Assembly: GCA_004431415.1 (NCBI GenBank)
Contig: QPMI01000173.1
Coordinates: 1 to 64,000, forward strand
Reading direction: 5' to 3'
Source of the DNA: Cyanophora paradoxa
Taxonomy: Eukaryota; Glaucocystophyceae; Cyanophorales; Cyanophoraceae
DNA length: 64,000 bases
In this document: piece by piece, positions 1-12,811 of the stretch
Layout of the letters: the number at the start of each line of letters is the position of its first letter
Numbering within the stretch: the stretch's first letter is position 1
The notes under the pieces: generated by a model
Databases searched by the model: none
Told to the model about the DNA's origin: nothing
Seen by the model: only the letters and a program-made list of their open reading frames with translations
Made by a program: the position numbers and the translations under genes

Positions 1-1932
1 AACATCGCCATCGGTGCGCTGTACCCCGCGCCGAGCGCGGGCGTCCTTCCCGCCGCAGCCGAATGCGTCCCGGTACCCCGAAAGGCATTATCCGCGAGGC
101 GGGCGTCGCGATGAGCGCCATGCCCTTCCTCAATTTCTTCCCCCTCGTGCGCTCCTCGCTTTCCTGCCCTCGTACCCCTTCCCCCGCCGACTCCGGCGCG
201 CCTTCAGGTCTCTATGGTGGCAATCTGCGTCCTTTTGGGGTACTGGATCGTCGTCTTCTCCTTTCTCGCATCCGCTGGCGAGTGGAGCGATAAGACACTT
301 ATCTTCGTGACCTCCCCCCTCATGCGCGCCTGCCTGGTCCGCGTAACCCCCACCTGCCCCCATCCCCCCCCCTCCCCCCCCCCCCACAAATCCCCTATCT
401 GCCGCGAACACCCTTCCGAGGCCTGTCCCCCCCCAGGTGTACCACTTCCTGGGCCTATTCTGGACCCTGTTCCTCATCGAGGCCGTTGAGGAGACGACCG
501 TCGCCGTGTGTACCCAGTTCGCCTTTGTTTGCGCGCCGCATCCCGTCCGAGCCGCGTTCCCAGGGCGCCGTCGCGACGTGGTACTTCACCCGCGACAAAA
601 AGGTGCCCCTAACCCCTTCTTCGCCCCCCTGCTCCGCCAACCAGGGCGCCGCGCGCAGAACGGGCTGCCGCCCCGCCCCATCTTCTCCGCGTGGCGTCGG
701 GCCTCCTTTTACTCGCTCGGCTCCCTCATCTTCGGAGCCTTCATCGTCAACCTCGTCATGGTCAGCCGTACCCTCCTCCCCGTGGACGATCGCGCGCCTG
801 CTGAGCTCGGTCGGGGGCAGGTCTTCCGCACGATCTGCGAGTACATCGCCAGCAAGTTCCGCGACGTGCAGAATCCCGTGCTGAAGTACGGCTGCTGCTG
901 CTTCGCGGTGCGCAGCGCCCCGCTCTCCCTCCCTCGCCCTCGCCCCGCCTGTGTTGCTTACGTCCCTCGCCCCGCAGTGCTGCACCTGGATCTACGACCG
1001 CATCCTCAAGGTCCGCCAGACGCCGCGCCGCCCGCCGGGCTGCGCGCCGACAGCGCTCCCCCGCAGGCCGTCAGCCGCAACGCCTACATCCAGGTCGCGA
1101 TCTATGGGACCTCCTTCTGCTCCTCCGCGAACAGGTGCCGCTGGATCCCGCATAACCCCTGCACGTCCTCTCACTCGTCTTCCCTCCCCAGCGGCTTTGC
1201 CCTCCTGCTCCGTAACATCACGCGCGTTGCCGCTGTGAACACCATCTCCGTATGCCCTCCCCCCCCCTTCACCCCCCCCCCCCCAACCCCCACCCCCCTG
1301 CCCCTCCCGTCCCCCCTCCCCTCCCGCACCCCCTCCCTCCCCCCCGCTCGAATCTTCGCGAAGCGCCGCTCACCGACCCCGTCCCTCTTCCTCCAATCAG
1401 GACTTCCTCCTCTTCCTGGGCAAACTCACCGTCGTCTTCGGCACCACGGTACCCCCGTGCTCTTGTAACCCATTTCGTCTGGATTCGAACCCGCTGGCAG
1501 GCGATCTGCGCCCTTATCATGGTCGGCAAGAACATCAACGCCGCCCCCGTCGTCCCCACCTTCATCTGGTCCGCCCGCCCCCCGGCCCCTTCCAAAGTCG
1601 TACCCCCGATGCCCCGCCAGCGCCGTTATCGCGTACACCACCGCTGGCGCGTTCTTTGCTATCTGCCACGTCGCCATCGACACCATCCTCATGTGTAAGC
1701 CTGCCTCCAGCCCGTGCGCCCCGCTGCGCCCGCCGAGCGCCCGCCAGGCTTCTGCGAGGACTGCGAGCGCAACGACGGCTCGTCCGGGCGCGAGTACTAC
1801 ATGTCCGACTCTCTCAAGCGCTACATCGAGACGGTTCACCCCCGCCGCTTCCGCCCGCCTGCATCCCCCGGGCCCTTCCTGATGCGGCCTTATCTCTCCC
1901 TGCAGACACACCAGCAGACGTCGATGAAGTAG
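1..1932 (+). CDS. Choline transporter-like protein (SLC44/CTL family), 5' end missing
   Basis: This is the C-terminal part of a multi-pass membrane transporter of the SLC44/CTL (PNS1) family, which carries choline and related substrates across plasma or organelle membranes. Seen in the translated exons: an IREAG..AMSAMP segment (about 84-146), then hydrophobic helices around 214-290, 437-500, 695-770, 1400-1450 and 1620-1695. The family hallmark is present: a Cys-cluster YGCCCF near 888-905, CCTWIYDRIL at about 980-1010, and RNAYIQVAIYGTSFC at about 1075-1120, followed by LLRNITRVAAV. The C-terminus CEDCERNDGS..REYYMSDSL matches the family's usual cytosolic tail, and the stop is TAG at 1930-1932. 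At least ten exons are split by short introns, for example 147-207. The true start lies left of the window. The family assignment is firm; the substrate is inferred. Confidence 0.88.
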
Positions 1933-2550
1933 GGCTTAGTTGAACATCTTTTTCCTTTATAGGCTGCTAGGATCGCTTATTGGAGGGTAGTTAGGATCTA
2001 GTGTCCGTGTCTTTTTCTTTACTGCTCTGCTCGGCCAGCGCCGGCCCCTGGCTATCTCGCTAGCCGTCTGCGCGCGTCCGCGGTGTACGATGACAAGCGT
2101 GCACTGCTCTGCGTGATTCCGAGACGGGCCGCCGGGCGCGAGCGCGAGCGTGAGCTGGACGCGCGGCGCTGATATCGATGCGCATGCTGCAGCTGCGCTA
2201 GCTGCGCATGCCTGGCCCCGCGCGCGGGCGCTAGTGCTCGCGGACGGCAGTTACAGCTGAGCCTCGAGCTGGACGCGCGGCGCTGATACTGCCTCGCCGC
2301 GCGCGGGCCCGCCCGGACGGCCGCTATCCATATAGCTGGGCCTCGGCGCTGTCGACAAATTCCATCGACGTCATCACTTGCGCATGCCATGCTCAGCGGA
2401 TTGTAACAACCGTCCGCAGCATGCATATGCGCATGTGCGGCGAGAAGGCCGGAGGAGAAGCCCGGGTACAGGCACTACGCGGCTGCCGGGTACTTGGTCA
2501 CCAAACGCAACTCGCCAGTTTTAGCTCCGCTCTCTCGTCAACTAGCAACC
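1933..2550. other. Intergenic region with a 22-bp direct repeat
   Basis: No supported gene lies here. The first 100 bases are T-rich and probably form the 3' end of the transporter transcript. From about 2090 the DNA is rich in short palindromes (GCGCATGC, CTGCAG, GCTAGC). The unit GAGCTGGACGCGCGGCGCTGAT occurs at about 2152-2173 and again at about 2266-2287. The last part, up to the ATG at 2551, should hold the promoter and 5' UTR of the dynein light chain gene, but I see no clear TATA box. Confidence 0.5.
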
Positions 2551-4383
<1,833 letters not shown>

Positions 4384-4964
4384 ATGTCGACGCCGGCGCG
4401 CCGGCGGCTCATGCGGGACTTCAAGGTGCTGCAGGAGGACCCTCCACAGGGTATCAGCGCAGCTCCGAGGGAGAACGACATTATGCAGTGGGAGGCCGTC
4501 ATATTCGGGCCTGAGGTGCGCTCTGGACGCCCTAGGCCAGCATACACGTGATAGTGGCGCCTGTGCCTCGCCCCCCGGTCGCCGCGCTCGAAGCTTTCGC
4601 GAAGCTGATCCCAGGCACGGCGCGCTGCCGTGGAGCGCAGAACACGCCCTGGGAGGATGGAACCTTCAAGCTGAGCCTTGTTTTCACGGAGGACTACCCC
4701 AACAAAGCGCCCACCGTGAAGTTCCTGACGCGTATGTTCCATCCGAACATCTACGCCGACGGTAGCATCTGCTTGGACATCCTGCAGAACCAGTGGAGTC
4801 CCATCTACGACATTGCATCCATTCTCACCTCCATACAGTCCCTGCTATGCGACCCGAACCCGAACTCCCCAGCCAACTCGGAGGCAGCCCGGCTCTACCA
4901 GGAGAACAAGCGGGAGTATGAGCGGCGAGTAAAGCAGGTCGTAGAAGAGAGCTGGACCTCTTGA
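4384..4964 (+). CDS. RAD6: Ubiquitin-conjugating enzyme E2, RAD6/UBE2A type
   Basis: This E2 carries ubiquitin as a thioester and, with RAD18- or BRE1-type E3 ligases, monoubiquitinates PCNA and histone H2B in DNA-damage tolerance and chromatin regulation. Two exons, 4384-4515 and 4641-4964, give 151 residues, the usual RAD6 length. The N-terminus [14 protein letters not shown] is the diagnostic RAD6/UBE2A start. The UBC fold follows, with [18 protein letters not shown]. The catalytic Cys is in SICLD, the HPN motif precedes it, and the conserved C-terminal block [12 protein letters not shown] follows. The intron (4516-4640, GTGCG..GCAG) splits GPE|NTPWEDG, so the usual Gly before Thr-Pro is Asn here. 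No acidic yeast-type tail is present, as in animals and plants. The assignment is very secure. Confidence 0.97.
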
Positions 4965-5659
4965 CCGCCCTTGCGCCAACGCCGCACAGCATGCAACCGC
5001 TCAGCAAGAGGGCGCGCCCAGCATCGAAACGCGTGCAGCTAGCGGCGCCTCCTCTCCGGCCGTCCTCTTCCCGCCCTAGGAGCACCTTCTCCCCTGCGCT
5101 CTGCCTGGGCTTTCCATCGCCTTCCTTCCTTTTGGCGCCTATATCTCACTCCTCGTCGCATCAACTTCAGCCCTTTGTCTCCATCCCATGTTCCTTTCCT
5201 CTTCATGTTCTGCTGTCGGCGGTACCAACTGTAATTGTACGTTCCTTTTTTCTTGCACCTGCACGCGTTTTGCCGGGCGTTTCTTCTGGCCCAGTTCTGG
5301 GTTGCGCTCCTTTCGACTTGATCTGCTTCAATCCGTCTTATCCACTGGTCGTCTCGTTTTGTCGGCTTCCGTGGCCGTAAGCTTTCACCCTCGGGCTTTC
5401 AATTGGACAGGCCGCGGCCTAGGGCCCTGGCGGTGCTAGAACAGCGCGCGCGCGACCCCTCAGATCCGCTCAGATCAGATCCTCAGAGCATGCTTATGAG
5501 AAACAGGGCATGCACGGGAGCCGCATGCGCAACACCGGCAACTTGCTAGCGGGGGCCCGGGCGGGGGTGCGAGACGGGGTACAGCGCGTCTTTCAACTCC
5601 GAACTGGCGACGCGGGCTTAGCCGTAGGAAGGCGAGCCTTGGCTGAGGAAAGCGAGCGC
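4965..5659. other. Intergenic region, pyrimidine-rich
   Basis: The first part, about 5040-5400, is strongly C/T-rich and contains no protein with recognisable features; it probably holds the 3' UTR and end of the E2 transcript. The part after 5450 has short palindromes (GATCAGATC, GCATGC). An open frame in phase with the next gene starts upstream at 5510, so its start could lie there instead of at 5660. Confidence 0.45.
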
Positions 5660-7763
5660 ATGGAAGATGCAGCCAGCGACCGCCGCCGCAGGGGATCCGT
5701 CAGCGCTCGCTCAACCCCACAGCCAGCGGAGCCCCAAATGCCCGAGCCGCCGCCTCCTGCGATGGTGAGTGCCGCCCCTTGAAGCCCGCAGCCGGATGGC
5801 CTTAGCTACGGTTTTTACGTTTTTGGCGCAGAACTTCGACCCGTCCAACTTGCGGCCCTCGCAAGCGGCTCCCCGTCCAGAGGTCCAGGAATTCTCCGCA
5901 ATGAGAATACAGCGGTTCTGGCGCTCCCGGACCGTGCGAGCCGCCCAGCTGCGTTCGGGTTGCGATGCTCTAACCCGCGGCCTGCCCGCGGCCCGCAGAA
6001 CGTGCGGATTTACAAGTACTACAGAGATCTTATTTACTTCAGGGAGCGCGGCAACCCGCGCCAAATGCTCAAGAGCATCAACCCTCGCGAGGCGAGTCTG
6101 CTGGACGCGGCGGCCGGCGTGCACGTCCGTTTCCGGCTTGGGGGGGATGCTTTCCCGCCGAAGATCTATTACAAGATCTACACGCATGCAGCGCTGTGCG
6201 ATGTTGGGGCCTTCGCCCCGCGGGATTACACGCAGTACACCAACCCGCGGCCAGCGGATCTCTTCAACAAAGGGCGCTCCCTGCCGCGTGCGCGGCCCGC
6301 GCTTGACCAGCCGACCCCTTGCTTCGCTGCTGACGGCGCGGGGCAGCCGACGGGCGTGCAAACTGGTACAAGCGCGTGGAGAACAACGGATGGCGGCCGG
6401 TCACTGAGACGGTAATGCGGGGCGAGGACAACGTGACGCAGGTAGAAACTCGGAGCTGGGCTCGAAAGCCGTGATGCGCTTCCTTACGATCGGCAGAGCA
6501 CGGCGGCGGCGGCACGCGCGTTCCACTACTCGCGCATCAAGCGGCGCGAGCAGGTGGGGCACCTGACGTTCAGCTTCAGTCGACTGCCGCGTTGATTGGA
6601 ACCCTTTTACAGGTTGCCAAGCAGAAGAAGAGCCGGAAGATCGAGTGGATGATGAAAATGTGGGAGTCAATCGCATCTAGGTGCCCGCTGCTCTCTGAAC
6701 CGCATTTCGTGCAGGTACCGGGAAGGAAAGCAGCGCGAGGAAGGGGACGGCGGTGCGGACGGGCCCCGCCCCGGCAGCGGCGACGCCGACGCCGACGGCG
6801 GTGCGGGTAGCTTTTCCCTCCCCCGGCCCGCACCGGCGGGAGCTGAGCGTGGTGGGCTACAGAATTGGACGAATTCGAGATGGACAGGGAGGCGGAGAAG
6901 CTGCTCCAGTGGACCGCCGGCCTGGACTTCGAGGTAGCCCCTCCCCCCCCCCCCCCCCCCCCCCCTCCCCACACACACACACACACACACATGGCGATGC
7001 CAAGCGTACCCCCCGCAGGACTACCACTCGAACTGGGCGACTTTGGCGACGACGGGGCGCTCAGACGGTGCGCGAAAGAGGGCGGGGCGGTGCTTCGAAG
7101 GGGGCCTCGCCAACGGGGGCGGGGGCACTCAGGGATGGCGCACCTGTTGGTGCCCCAGTTCCGGTTCGAGGACGAGCTCGACATGGACGACGCATACCCG
7201 TACGGGGGGCTACCCGCGATGTGCGGCCCCCCACGCGCGCAGGCCGGCACAAGCCCCCTGACGCCCCACTCCCCGCCCGCAGGCCGGAGATGCAGCCTGC
7301 ACCATCGCCGTCGCCGCCGCCGCCGGCAGCCGCTGGCCACGCCGGCTCGAACGGCTCGCTGCAAGGCTCGTCGAAGTCGGGCAAGAAGCCGGGCGCGAGG
7401 GGGGATACCCCGCCGGCGTCGGCGGGGGCGCCCATCGAGCCCTGGGATCGGTCTGTCCCGGCGAGCCCCTCAGTCCCGCTGGCCGTCGCCCCGCCCGCCG
7501 CCGCGGCCGGAGCTTCCGGCGGCTCGGAGAAGGGGTCTCATCGGGGGCCCGGATCGGACAAGGGCGGTGCCGGGTCGGAGAAGGGCGGGACGGGCGGCGT
7601 GCCGGCGGCCTCTGGCTCGGAGAGGTCAGCGGGGGCCCCGTCGGGAGGGGCGGGGCCAGGCGGGCTCGGCTCGCGGCCGGCCAGCGGGAGCAGCGTGGCG
7701 TCGTCGGCGGTGGCGTCGGAGAAGCTGAGGCCCGCCCCAGAGCCCATCGGCGCGGGGGGCTAG
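5660..7763 (+). CDS. IQ-motif protein resembling MFI/C11orf65
   Basis: Resolved exons are 5660-5764, 5832-5933, 5999-6287 and 6347-6441, with later ones less certain. An IQ-like helix (RIQRFWRSRT, about 5903-5933) suggests calmodulin binding. It is followed by a conserved block: IYKYYRDLIYFRERGNPR, INPREASLLDAAAGVHV, RFRLGG, FPPKIYYKIYTH, and then NWYKRVENNGWRPVTE and a KSRKIEWMMKMW helix. I recognise this order from the poorly studied MFI/C11orf65-like family of ciliated eukaryotes, from memory only. An acidic segment (DEFEMDREAEKLLQW, about 6868-6912) and a Gly/Ser/Ala/Pro-rich tail end at TAG 7761-7763. One intron (from about 6935) holds a long C run followed by a CA dinucleotide repeat. 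An in-frame ATG at 5510 is an alternative start. Function in this organism is unknown. Confidence 0.65.
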
Positions 7764-7997
7764 GCGCTGGCGCCGGCGTCGAATCGCGTGTTTTTCTTCT
7801 CCCCTCTTTCTTTTCTTTATTCAGTGCAAAGCCGCACACGTGCTGCCCGCGCGCACGAGCTAGAGGGCTCGGAGATTGAAGCGGACCATTCTCGCCGGCT
7901 TGGCCATGGAATTCGAATTCGGAGCTCGAGTTTTGTGGGGGCTCGGGGGTACAGTCAGAGACTCTGAGAGCCCTGGCCGGGGTTCCAGTCGACGTCC
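7764..7997. other. Short intergenic region
   Basis: This stretch of 234 bp lies between two genes on the same strand. A T/C-rich stretch at about 7790-7825 directly follows the stop codon and may be the transcript end. Short palindromes such as GAATTCGAATTC (about 7911-7922) follow. No clear promoter motif is visible upstream of the next ATG at 7998. Confidence 0.45.
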
Positions 7998-10900
7998 ATG
8001 AAGCGAACTGCGGATGGCGAGCCTAAGGCAGCGCTTGCAGCTGCGCAGGCGACCGCCCCAGCGGCAGCGGAGGCAGCGGAAGCGGAAGCGTCAACTGATC
8101 ATGACGAAGTCTCCAATGGGCCGAGCCTCGACGACTTGCCTGACGAGCTGCTGCTGTCAATCATACAGCGTGTTGGCATGCGCTCAGCGCTGTGCCGGGC
8201 GCGCTTGTGGGCTGTCAGCAATCGCTTCGCCCGGCTGCTCGACACGGTCAAGTGGACGAACCCGGACGGCTTCCTGCAGATCCCAGTGAGGATTCTCGAT
8301 CCGCGACCTGACACGAACGCTGATGTTCTGGCCGTGGGCCAAAAGGAAGCGAAGGATCTAGAGGTCCTGGCGAGGTCAGTCCCACGCTTATGCGCGCTTA
8401 CACCTCAATCATTCTCTGCAATACACAAGCGTTGCGCGCTTGGCACTCATCCGCCGCTGGCCGCTTACGCCACACCGCAGGCTGCTCAAGCGCCGCATAC
8501 TGGCGGGCCCGCGGCGCCTGGCGCTGCTGGTGGACGTCAACAGCAGCTTCCTGGTGGGAGCGGTCGGCCATCGCGGGCTCGCGCGGCTCCTGCGGGCGGT
8601 CAAGAGCCTCGGGACAGTCGAGAAGCTCGTCATCGAGCTCGGTACCGTCGTCGATTCCCCCAACGGGTGCACGTGGCCAGGCGAGCTCTTCGCGTGCATC
8701 CTCTCCGGTGCGACTCCGCTCTTCTCCGCCCCGCCCCGCGCGCGGGGCCGCCCGGCGTGAGGCACGGGCAGCGATGGAGGGGTCCCGCTCGCTCCGGTCG
8801 CTGGACTTCGCGTCGCAGCGGCCCAAGCAGGGCCTGCGCCCCAAGCTCTGCGCCCTCGGCATGCCCGACCAGTGGCGCGCACTCCTCTCCACCCTCCCTG
8901 GTGCCCTCCACGTCGCCCCGCCTCCTGCACGCGCGCCTCACGGGGCCGCGCCTGCAGCGCTGACGTCGCTGCGGCTGCCGGCGACCGGCTTCGGGCGGGA
9001 TCATGTCACCGCCGTCGCCGCCTCCGTACCCCGCCTCGAAGTCCGCCACTTCCCGCTTCCTTCCCCCCCCCCCCCCCCCCCCCTCCCCCCCCCCCCCCCT
9101 CCAACCCCTTCCGACTCCTCTTCCCGCAGGTCCTCTCGCTGGGCGTGGCGGAGGCAAATGCTCTCCTGCCCTCGCGGCCCTCCCCGCCCTCCGCAACTTT
9201 GGTCCGCCAGTCCGAACCCCAACCCATCCAGTCCGATTTCGCTCGATGCCGCGTTGACCCGGGATCGATCCAGGGGCCTTCCACAACCCGCGCACGTTCC
9301 GCGACCGCTTCTTCTCCTTACCCGTCGAAGGTCCCGCCGCCCTCAGCCTGCGGTAGCCCCCCCCCCCTCCCCCCTCCCCCCCCCCCCCGCCCCTTGCCCT
9401 CCCCACTGCGTACCCCCTGACCTCCCTTTTCCCCCCGGGTACAGCTACCTGACGCTGGAGGGGGACACGAGCGCCGAGGCGCTCATCGCCATCCAGCGCT
9501 ACGAGCACCTCGAGCTCCTCAAGCTCGGGGTGCGCCCTCCCCGGCGCCCCGCCCCCGGCCTGGACGCCACTCGATTCTCCTGGTCCCAGTGCTCCGCCGC
9601 TCGCTCGAGCCTGCCCTTCTGGGACTGCCGGCGTCTGCTGAGCCCCGGACCGCCTCCCCCCTGCAGCTGGTGCAGGAGACGGTCGTGAACTGCCTGCACT
9701 TCGTCGAGCACCTCAGCCGCCTCGCCAGGCTCCGGTTCGCATCGCCCCGGGGCCCTCTCGTCGTCGCCCCGCCCCCCGCGCGACGCCCGCGCAGAGACTT
9801 CCGGGTGACGCTGCGGGGAGACGGGCGCACGTTCCTCGAGGCGGTGGCGCGCGCCGCCGACAGGATGCCCGCCCTCGAGGCCCGCCCCGCGCCCCTCCCA
9901 GCGCCCTGCCCCTCGTCGCCCACACCCTCGCAGGCCTTTCGCGCCGTCTTCGAGCGCGAGGTGGAGAGCGCGCGCGTTGCCTTCCTCGCCAACCACTTCC
10001 CCAAGAAGCTGCTCGGCTGGGAGCACCGCGCCTGCGGCACCCCCCTCTCCCTCCACGAGGCCCAGGTCCCCTCCCCCCGCCCGCCGCGCAGCCCGGCGCC
10101 GCCCGCGTCGAGCGGCGCGGGCAGGCGCTGGCGGGGTGCGAGCGGCTCGAGCGGGTGTGGCTCTGGCACGACGCGTCGCAGCCGCTGCCGCGCGGCGCCT
10201 TCGAGGCCCTCGGGCGGCTCCGGGAGGAGAAGTTCGGCTCGCGGCTCCGCATCTCCCTCCTCGCCGCGAACCCGGAGCAGGTGGCGCCCCTTCCCCGGAG
10301 CCCTAGACGGGACCACACTGCAGAGGCCGCGCCATCCCGGAAGCGGGCCGGGGGTGACGGGGGGGCAGGGGGAGCGGGCGCGCGGGGAGCTGGGGGAGGC
10401 GGTGCCGCACGCGGCGGTGGAGGTCGTCGCGGGGCAGCGCGCCGTCCCCGTCGTCCCCGTCGTGCGCCCCCCGCCCCCCGCCCGCCCCCGCCCCCGCCCA
10501 CCCTCTACCTCCCCTCCTCTACCCCTGCTCGCCCCTGCACTTGCTCGAGGCCCGCCTGGCGCTAGCTCCCCTGCCCCTCCGCCTCGGTCTGCCTGCGCCG
10601 GGGGAGCCGCTAAGCGGCTGCGCAGGGCCCCGCCCACCCGCTCCTCCAGGCACAGCAGCAGTTCCAGCAGCAGGTGCCGCCCCGATCCCCCGGCACGGCG
10701 CGGGAAGAGGGGTAGCGTGCTGAGGCGGCCCCGCGCAGATGCAGCAGCAGCAGGCGGTGGCGCAGCAGATCCAGCAGCAGGCCCTCCAGCAGGTGCGAGG
10801 CTGTCCCCGCCCCGGGCTAGAGCGCCCTCCTCCCTGCCCTGCTTCCTTCGCCGAGGCCGCCCCGCTCCGCCCCGCCCCGGCGCAGGTCGCCCATCTCCAC

Positions 10901-11316
10901 CAGCAGCTGCAGGCCCAGCAGCAGATGCTGCAGGTTCGATTTCCCGCGGGCCCCCTCTTTCGCTTTGTCCGCGTGGAGGCGCTGATGGGGGGGCAGGCGC
11001 AGCAGGCGCAGCTGCAGCAGCAGACGACGCAGCTCCAGCAGCAGAACGCGCAGCTGCTCGTCGCCGCCCAGCAGCCGGTCCGAGCCCCGGCGCGCCCGCC
11101 CCCGGCCTCTCCGCCCCTCACGCGCCAGCGCCGCAGGCGAACGCGCCGGCCATCGTGCAAGCGCTGGCGCCGCTGCAGGGGGTGCAGGTGCAGGCGACGA
11201 CGCACACGCACACGACGCACGCGGTGCAGGCGCAGCTGCTCGTCGTCCACCACCACACCCACCCCCACCCGCCCGGGCCGCACCCGCCGCCGCCCCCTCC
11301 GGCCCCGCACTCGTGA
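7998..11316 (+). CDS. F-box protein with leucine-rich segments and Gln/His-rich tail
   Basis: An N-terminal F-box-like motif (SLDDLPDELLLSIIQRVG, about 8121-8180) is followed by SALCRARLWAVSNRFARLL. F-box proteins normally bind SKP1 and bring substrates to SCF ubiquitin ligases; that role is inferred. Irregular Leu-rich segments follow in many exons (LARLLRAVKSLGTVEKLVIE, LTSLRLPATGF, SYLTLEGD). Near 10120-10260 is a block ALAGCERLERVWLWHDASQP that is shared with the copy at 18663-19900 (-). The final exons (about 10640-11313) code for Gln-rich repeats (MQQQQAVAQQIQQQAL) and a His/Pro tail ending at TGA 11314-11316. That the Gln-rich exons belong to the same gene is inferred, because the minus-strand paralogue has the same order. 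Two introns hold long C runs (about 9063-9100 and 9359-9390). Exon borders are only partly resolved. Confidence 0.6.
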
Positions 11317-11720
11317 CCCTTGACGTTGATGTCGACGTCGACCGTCGTGCCTGCTGTCCTACTGCACTGCGGCGCTATATCTAGTCGGAGGGGTGGGGAG
11401 AGGTGTCGAAGCCCTAGCCCGAAGCCCGGGCCCGAATCTGAGCCCCGGCAAGACAGCCTGGCCTCGAGCTCTCATGATCACCGCCCCCGAGATTGCGATC
11501 CCTCTGTTCAGGTTGTTTGTGCACAGAGCGGCGGGCCCAACAGGGGCCCACGCCCCAACTCGACGAGGTTACTCTATAGCTTCTATAGCTAGCTGCAGCG
11601 GCCTCCCCCAAAAAAACACGGAGAGGCCGTGGCAGGGTAAGGGAAAGCCAAGCCTGCGCGAGATGCGCCACGGGGCGCCACTGCAGCTGCCGCGGCAGTG
11701 CCGTTCGTTGGGGGGAATGG
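11317..11720. other. Intergenic region between convergent genes
   Basis: This stretch separates the end of the Gln-rich F-box gene (+) from the end of ORC1 (-). It should hold both transcript ends. No AATAAA signal is obvious. The bases are mixed, with a short palindromic stretch TAGCTTCTATAGCTAGCTGC near 11577-11596. I see no gene. Confidence 0.5.
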
Positions 11721-12780
11721 CTAGAGGGCGTTGCGCTCCGCGAGACGGGCCATCAGCGCCGACTCGCGCAGCGCGAAGGTCACCTCGTCGCTCGGCACCG
11801 CCAGCCGCACCTGCGGGGCACGCGGGGGCGTGAGACTTGGGGGAAGGGGGGGGGGGGGGATGGGGGGGGGCAGAGTGCGGGGTACGGCGCGCCATGGCGT
11901 GGGCGCCGAGCGGGGCGCCCTCGACGCTGACGAGGCGCAGGGGGGCGAGGGTCTGCGGGGGGCGGGGGCGCCGGGTGGGAGGGGAGCGGGAGGAGCGGGG
12001 GCGGGGGCGGGGGCACCTGGGTGAGGAGGCGCCTGAAGTCGGTGCCGGAGAGGGGCGCGAGGCCGTACTTCCCGCAGAAGTCCCGGTACTGCCCCTCCAG
12101 CTGGGGTACACGCCTCAGCGGCTCGGGGGGGCGAGGGGGGGGGGGGGGGGGGGGGCACCGTGTGGTAGGGCATGTCGGGGTTCGAGCGCGCGTTCGACAG
12201 CGTCGCCGCGCAGTAAAGCAGCGCGTGCGCCTGGACGCGAGCGGGGTCGGGCCCCTCCTCCTGGTCGAGCGCGAGGAGGGGAGGGGCGGACCTGGTGCGA
12301 GGCGGCGGCCATGGTGGCGACGTAGGGCGACGAGTACCCCTCCTTCATCGCCGCGTCCACGTGCCGGATCTTGACCAGCCGCTCCTGCAAGGGCCCGGCC
12401 GGCCGGCCTGTCAGAAGAGGAAGAGGAGCGGCGGCGGGCCTCGCGCCCTCCCGCCCTGCTTGTTCCCCGGGCGGGGGCGGGGGCACCTCGGGGGCCTTGG
12501 CCGGCTGCTGCGAGGGCCCCGCCGAGGCCGAGGCGCCGGCCGTCGCCGCCCCCTTCCCCTTCTCCTTGCCCTGCTCCTCGCCTCCCTCCTTCCCCTTCTG
12601 CTTCCTCGAGCGGGGCGGGGTCGGCGGCGTCGGCTTCAGGTCCGCCAGCCGCCGCTTCTTCTTCCCCCCCGTTGCTGCTCCCTCCTTCTTCCGCTTCCTC
12701 CCCTCCGCCTCCTCCTCCTCCCCCTTCTCCTTCTCCTCCTCCGCTGCTGCTGTCACCGCCGACGATTCCGCCGCTGCCGC

Positions 12781-12811
<31 letters not shown>

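Noticed and set aside
10519-11310. Long minus-strand open frame rich in Cys, Arg and Trp opposite the Gln-rich exons
   Set aside because: It is the antisense shadow of CAG/GCAG repeats of the F-box gene tail; it has no domain and no splice logic.
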